Shown here piece after piece: positions 60,318 through 64,000 of a stretch of 64,000 nucleotides of DNA. The DNA is taken from NCBI GenBank assembly GCA_016868455.1, contig VGGV01000006.1:1-64000 (forward strand). The letters run 5' to 3'. Both the position numbers and the translations under genes were made by a program. Position 1 is the stretch's first letter. Each line of letters begins with the position of its first letter. This DNA is from Bacteroidota bacterium. Its GTDB lineage: Bacteria > Bacteroidota > Bacteroidia > Chitinophagales > Chitinophagaceae. Under the pieces are notes generated by a model, which searched no databases, was not told where the DNA came from, and worked only from the letters and a program-made list of their open reading frames with translations.

Positions 60318-61166
60318 TCAGAACCTGTGTTTTTTTGTACAGATAATTATAGGTTCCCACCTGTGACCGGATTTTCTTACGGGTTGTTCTTACATATTCA
60401 TTGCTCAACTGGTTATCGAGCCACCGGGCTTTCACAATTATCCTGGAGCTGAATGTTCAGAATGTCTTTCAGTTCCTGTTTCAGTTCCTCATTCCAAATG
60501 GGACAGGTGGCTTCCACCCGGTGTTCAAGGTTTCTCAGCATCCAGTCGGCCGAAGATATATAAACTTTCTCTTTGCCCCGGTTGTGAAAATCCACACCCG
60601 GGCATGCTCGAGGTACTCGTCCACAATACTGATGGCCCTTACCGGCACTTCAAACTTTTTATGCTCAGAATACATGCAGAATATGCCACGGATGATAAGT
60701 TTTAATTGCACACCGGTCCTTGCCGCTTCGTATAATTTCTGGATCATTTCTTCATCTGAAAGCGAATTCATCTTTAATGTAATGGCTGCAGGTTTCTTTT
60801 TGCGGGCCTGCCTTATTTCTTCATCAATCAGCTGCAGCATTTCTTTTTTTACAATATGCGGACTCGGGATGATATATTTACAGTCCTTGAGAAACCCACC
60901 GCCGGTTTTCGGCTGTTCCAGGTAACTGAACATCCGGTTTGCATCCGACATTATTTTTTGATTGGAAGTAAGCAGGCAGTGATCGGCATATACTTTTGAC
61001 GTTTTTTCATTCAGGTTGCCGGTACTGAAAAAGCCATACTGAACAAAATTGTTGTCGTTTGTTCTTTTCCGGATTACATAAATCTTGGAATGCACTTTCA
61101 TGCCCGGTATCTCAATCAGCACTTTGGCGCCTTCCTCTTCCAGCCATATAAAGAATTTTCAACCAG
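60303..61166 (-). pseudogene. ppk1: 5'-truncated polyphosphate kinase 1 fragment with two frameshifts
   Basis: WLEEEGAKVLIEIPGMKVHSKI, LKMNSLSDEEMIQKLYEAARTGVQLKLIIRGIFCM, EYLEHARVWIF/HNRGKEKVYISSADWMLRNLEHRVEATCPI. N-terminal and H domains absent. Confidence 0.85.
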
Positions 61167-61223
61167 GAATAAAGTTACTGAACGTAAAAAGAGAAAGATA
61201 TTAAGATTTTGGGCTAAACCAAA

Positions 61224-61751
61224 TCATTTCTTTTGCATTCGCTGAATAAAGGAGGTAGTGGAGAAGCCTTCCAGCAGGGGATTGATGACCACCCTGCCGC
61301 CATAGGCGATTACTTCTTTGGCTCCGGCTATCTGATCAACCGAATAATCTCCGCCCTTAACCAATACATCCGGCTTCAGGCTTTTGATTAGTTCAGCAGG
61401 AGTATCTTCTTCAAAGATAACTACCATATCTACTATCGCTAATGAAGAAAGAATCAGGGCCCTTGAATCCTGGCTGTTAACCGGCCGGTTATTTCCCTTT
61501 AATCTCTTTACAGATGCATCTGAATTCAATCCCACTATCAAAAAATCTGCTTCGGCCGCCGCCTGTGACAGGGAGTAAATATGGCCCTGGTGCAGGATAT
61601 CAAAAACGCCGTTTGTAAAAGCAACGGTTTTACTTATTAACCTGAGTTGGGCAACTTTTTGTTTTGCCTGCGTCAATGAAAGAATTTTAGAGAGTATCAG
61701 GTCTGACCGTTTCAAGTTTCCTGTTTTTATTGTAATAAGGGATGGCCACAA
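61224..61751 (-). CDS. rfaE2: D-glycero-beta-D-manno-heptose 1-phosphate adenylyltransferase
   Basis: VAFTNGVFDILHQGHIYSLSQAA, LIVGLNSDASVKRLKGNNRPVN. True start probably inside the listed ORF. Confidence 0.9.
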   Translation of the reverse strand: MWPSLITIKTGNLKRSDLILSKILSLTQAKQKVAQLRLISKTVAFTNGVFDILHQGHIYSLSQAAAEADFLIVGLNSDASVKRLKGNNRPVNSQDSRALILSSLAIVDMVVIFEEDTPAELIKSLKPDVLVKGGDYSVDQIAGAKEVIAYGGRVVINPLLEGFSTTSFIQRMQKK

Positions 61752-62715
61752 AGCTAATCAAACCCCCGATGATAATGACTGCGGTGGTTGCCAGCCAAAG
61801 AATCCACCCAAAAGCGATGGCTACAGGCTGGCTGAGACCGTACAGGATCATCGTTTTTTCAATCATAAAGGCATAAGCGCCTATGCCGCCGGGAGAAGCT
61901 ATCATGCCGATGCTGCCGGCCGATAATACCGTAAAAGCCTCCCGTACCCCATATATTTGCGTCTCCTGAAACGCCATGAAACCCACATAACCTCCCATAA
62001 AATAGAGTGTCCAGAGGGCAACTGTGAGGAATATAAACTGCCATCTTTTTTTAAGGTGCCGGATGGCACCCACACCTTCGGCAATTCGCAGACCAATTTT
62101 TTTCAGGATACGGCCCACATCCCTAAAGGTTTTCTTTTTGACCAGGATCCAGACGAAAAAAAGAAAAACCACAATGCCAATCATAGTCAGTGTAATGAAG
62201 GTATAAGATGTTTTCTTTGCCGTTCCTTCATCCCGGGAATTGAAGAATGTGTCAATGATATTGGTGTACAAATCAGGCTGAATGGCCAGCGTAATACCAA
62301 AAACAAGGAGGAGGGTTATGGCGTCAATGATCCTTTCAAGAATGATTGTGCCGATCAGTTTTTCCACCGGAATTTTTTCGTAACGGCCCAGCACGGTGCA
62401 TTTAACTACCTCGCCCAGTCGGGGCACCCCCTGGTTCACCAGGTAACCAATCATCACTGCGAAAAAAGAATTCAGGCGGGATGGTGAGTAACCCAGCGGC
62501 TGAATCAGGAGGCGCCAGCGCAAGCCCCTTATATAATGGCTAAGAAAAAGAATGACAAAAACAAGAACAATCAGCCAGTGTCTTGCATTGCTGAAAGCAG
62601 TTTTTATTCTTTCCGTGCTTTCCTTATCGAGGTTTTTCAACGACAGCCATGCAAAGAAAATACCCAAGCCAAGAAAAAAAAGGTATTGAAGTATAGTGCG
62701 GAGACGCCTGTTCAT
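61687..62715 (-). CDS. lysylphosphatidylglycerol synthase TM-region (UPF0104-like) membrane protein
   Basis: 342-aa multi-TM; YLVNQGVPRLGEVVKCTVLGRYEKIPVEKLIGTIILERIIDAITLL; SPGGIGAYAFMI. Confidence 0.88.
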   Translation of the reverse strand: MNRRLRTILQYLFFLGLGIFFAWLSLKNLDKESTERIKTAFSNARHWLIVLVFVILFLSHYIRGLRWRLLIQPLGYSPSRLNSFFAVMIGYLVNQGVPRLGEVVKCTVLGRYEKIPVEKLIGTIILERIIDAITLLLVFGITLAIQPDLYTNIIDTFFNSRDEGTAKKTSYTFITLTMIGIVVFLFFVWILVKKKTFRDVGRILKKIGLRIAEGVGAIRHLKKRWQFIFLTVALWTLYFMGGYVGFMAFQETQIYGVREAFTVLSAGSIGMIASPGGIGAYAFMIEKTMILYGLSQPVAIAFGWILWLATTAVIIIGGLISFVAIPYYNKNRKLETVRPDTL

Positions 62716-62842
62716 GAGTACCGAAAATAGGTTAGCCTGGGAAGAAAGTCAAATAAGTCATATAAGTAAAATTTGTTCAACGAAGATTTAGCGTAGTCGG
62801 GTGGATCATAGAGTTCATGAATTTTTTATGCGGCATATCTGT

Positions 62843-63730
62843 TCATGAAATTTCACCAGTTAGCTGTAAGTTATCAATTAGCCTTATATCGTTTAAAAAC
62901 GCTGCAATCACCGCCACCAGGGGCTGTTTCCCGTTCCACTCATGTACGATGTTCAGGTTTTCTGCATCGGCAATCTCGGCATAATCGGGCCTGAAGCCTG
63001 AGTGGATAAGGCGGCTTACTGCTTTTTCCTTAATCTTCTCCAAATTGCCTTTGCTCAGATTCTTTTTTATTTGCAGCAGGCACTGGTAAATGCCGGCAGC
63101 GGATTTTCTTTCCTTTTCATTCAGCCGCATATTCCGGCTGCTCATGGCCAGTCCGTCTGCCTCACGAAGGGTGGGGCATATCCTGACTTTTATTTTGCCT
63201 TCCTTACCGGTAAGTATTATCATACGGGTAATCACCATACATTGCTGGTAATCTTTTTGTCCGAGGTATATTTTATTGGGGTTTACAATATCAAGAAGCC
63301 TGTCAACCACCAAACACACACCCTGAAAATGCCCCGGCCGGTATTTGCCTTCAAGTATGGTTTCAAGGTAACTCAAATCAAAATGCCGGAGGTGCAACAA
63401 TCCCATTGGGTAGATTTCAGCTACAGAAGGCAGAAAAAGAACATTACAACCCGCCTCCTCCAGCAGGGCAATATCCTGCTCTATAGTAACAGGATATTTT
63501 TCAAAATCTCCCGGGTCATTAAACTGGGCAGGATTTACAAATATGCTGCAAACAGTTACATTGTTTTCTGCTTTTGAAGTATGAATGAGTGAAAGATGCC
63601 CCGGGTGCAGGGCGCCCATGGTAGGCACAAAACCCACATGCAGCCCTTTTTTTCGCTGAGCATCAAGCCATTTATTAAGGTCATTTATTTTTTTAAATAA
63701 AATCACTCCGGTTCGGGTATTTGTATACAA
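62843..63730 (-). CDS. panC: pantothenate synthetase
   Basis: VGFVPTMGALHPGHLSLI, VNPAQFNDPGDFEKYP, YLGQKDYQQ. Confidence 0.96.
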   Translation of the reverse strand: MYTNTRTGVILFKKINDLNKWLDAQRKKGLHVGFVPTMGALHPGHLSLIHTSKAENNVTVCSIFVNPAQFNDPGDFEKYPVTIEQDIALLEEAGCNVLFLPSVAEIYPMGLLHLRHFDLSYLETILEGKYRPGHFQGVCLVVDRLLDIVNPNKIYLGQKDYQQCMVITRMIILTGKEGKIKVRICPTLREADGLAMSSRNMRLNEKERKSAAGIYQCLLQIKKNLSKGNLEKIKEKAVSRLIHSGFRPDYAEIADAENLNIVHEWNGKQPLVAVIAAFLNDIRLIDNLQLTGEIS

Positions 63731-63766
63731 ATGATTTCATTATCACAGCAATTCGCTGTAAAAGGT

Positions 63767-63774
63767 TACCTTTG
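63767..63774 (+). promoter_or_regulatory. candidate -7 element TACCTTTG
   Basis: TAnnTTTG match upstream of the partial gene at 63831. Confidence 0.5.
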
Positions 63775-63788
63775 CTGCCTTTTATCAG

Positions 63789-63810
63789 CCTGCCCGCTTT
63801 GGCCGGCAGG
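63789..63810 (+). repeat. palindrome CCTGCCCGCTTTGGCCGGCAGG in a putative 5' UTR
   Basis: Inverted CCTGCC/GGCAGG ends, similar to the 24335-24355 palindrome in rnpB. Confidence 0.5.
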
Positions 63811-63830
63811 AATTCATCAAAAAGGAGCCC

Positions 63831-64000
63831 ATGTCAGCAAAGAAAAGAATTTTATTCATCGCCAACGAAATGTCGCCCTACCTGGAGCTGACGGAATTTT
63901 CAGAGATTGTAAATAAACTGGCCATTAAATCCAATGATAATAATTTTGAAGTACGCTGCATTATGCCCCGGTTCGGGATTATTTATGAACGCCGCCACCG
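63831..64000 (+). CDS. glycogen/starch synthase-like protein (partial)
   Basis: MSAKKRILFIANEMSPYLELTEFSEIVNKLAIKSNDNNFEVRCIMPRFGIIYERRH; runs off the window. Confidence 0.75.
   Translation, partial: MSAKKRILFIANEMSPYLELTEFSEIVNKLAIKSNDNNFEVRCIMPRFGIIYERRH

Noticed and set aside
59737-60366. 209-aa plus-strand ORF
   Set aside because: Antisense to the ppx gene, whose motifs are clear; no domain or start signal.

Overview
The window is a 64 kb chromosomal segment of a Bacteroidetes bacterium. Gene content suggests Chitinophagaceae or a close relative. Supporting signs are TAnnTTTG promoters, a T9SS type-B C-terminal domain, DUF4249 and DUF3822 proteins, and a short primary sigma factor. Most of it is ordinary housekeeping: lgt, rpoD, trxB, folB, rsmD, lpxK, rnr, sdhCAB, murQ, ychF, panB, panC, peptidases, an intact RNase P RNA and tRNA-His. 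I saw no phage, IS transposase, CRISPR array or obvious defence system. The points most worth a second look are: (1) rnpB at about 24025-24476, whose P3, P12 and P16/17 arms carry palindromes resembling dispersed repeats, one nearly repeated just after the gene; (2) a hairpin-rich non-coding element of about 300 bp splitting the sdhC and sdhA genes; (3) a secreted-protein gene broken by an exact 16-bp tandem duplication plus a 1-nt indel; (4) a cluster of 1-nt indels over 58-61.2 kb affecting a secreted protein, ppx and a 5'-truncated ppk1; (5) a protein with five exact-period 23-aa repeats; (6) a lipoprotein with three copies of the Cys/His motif NPxHGxPGHRCDIAVGAPLxSKP. All family calls come from reading motifs and were not confirmed by any search.
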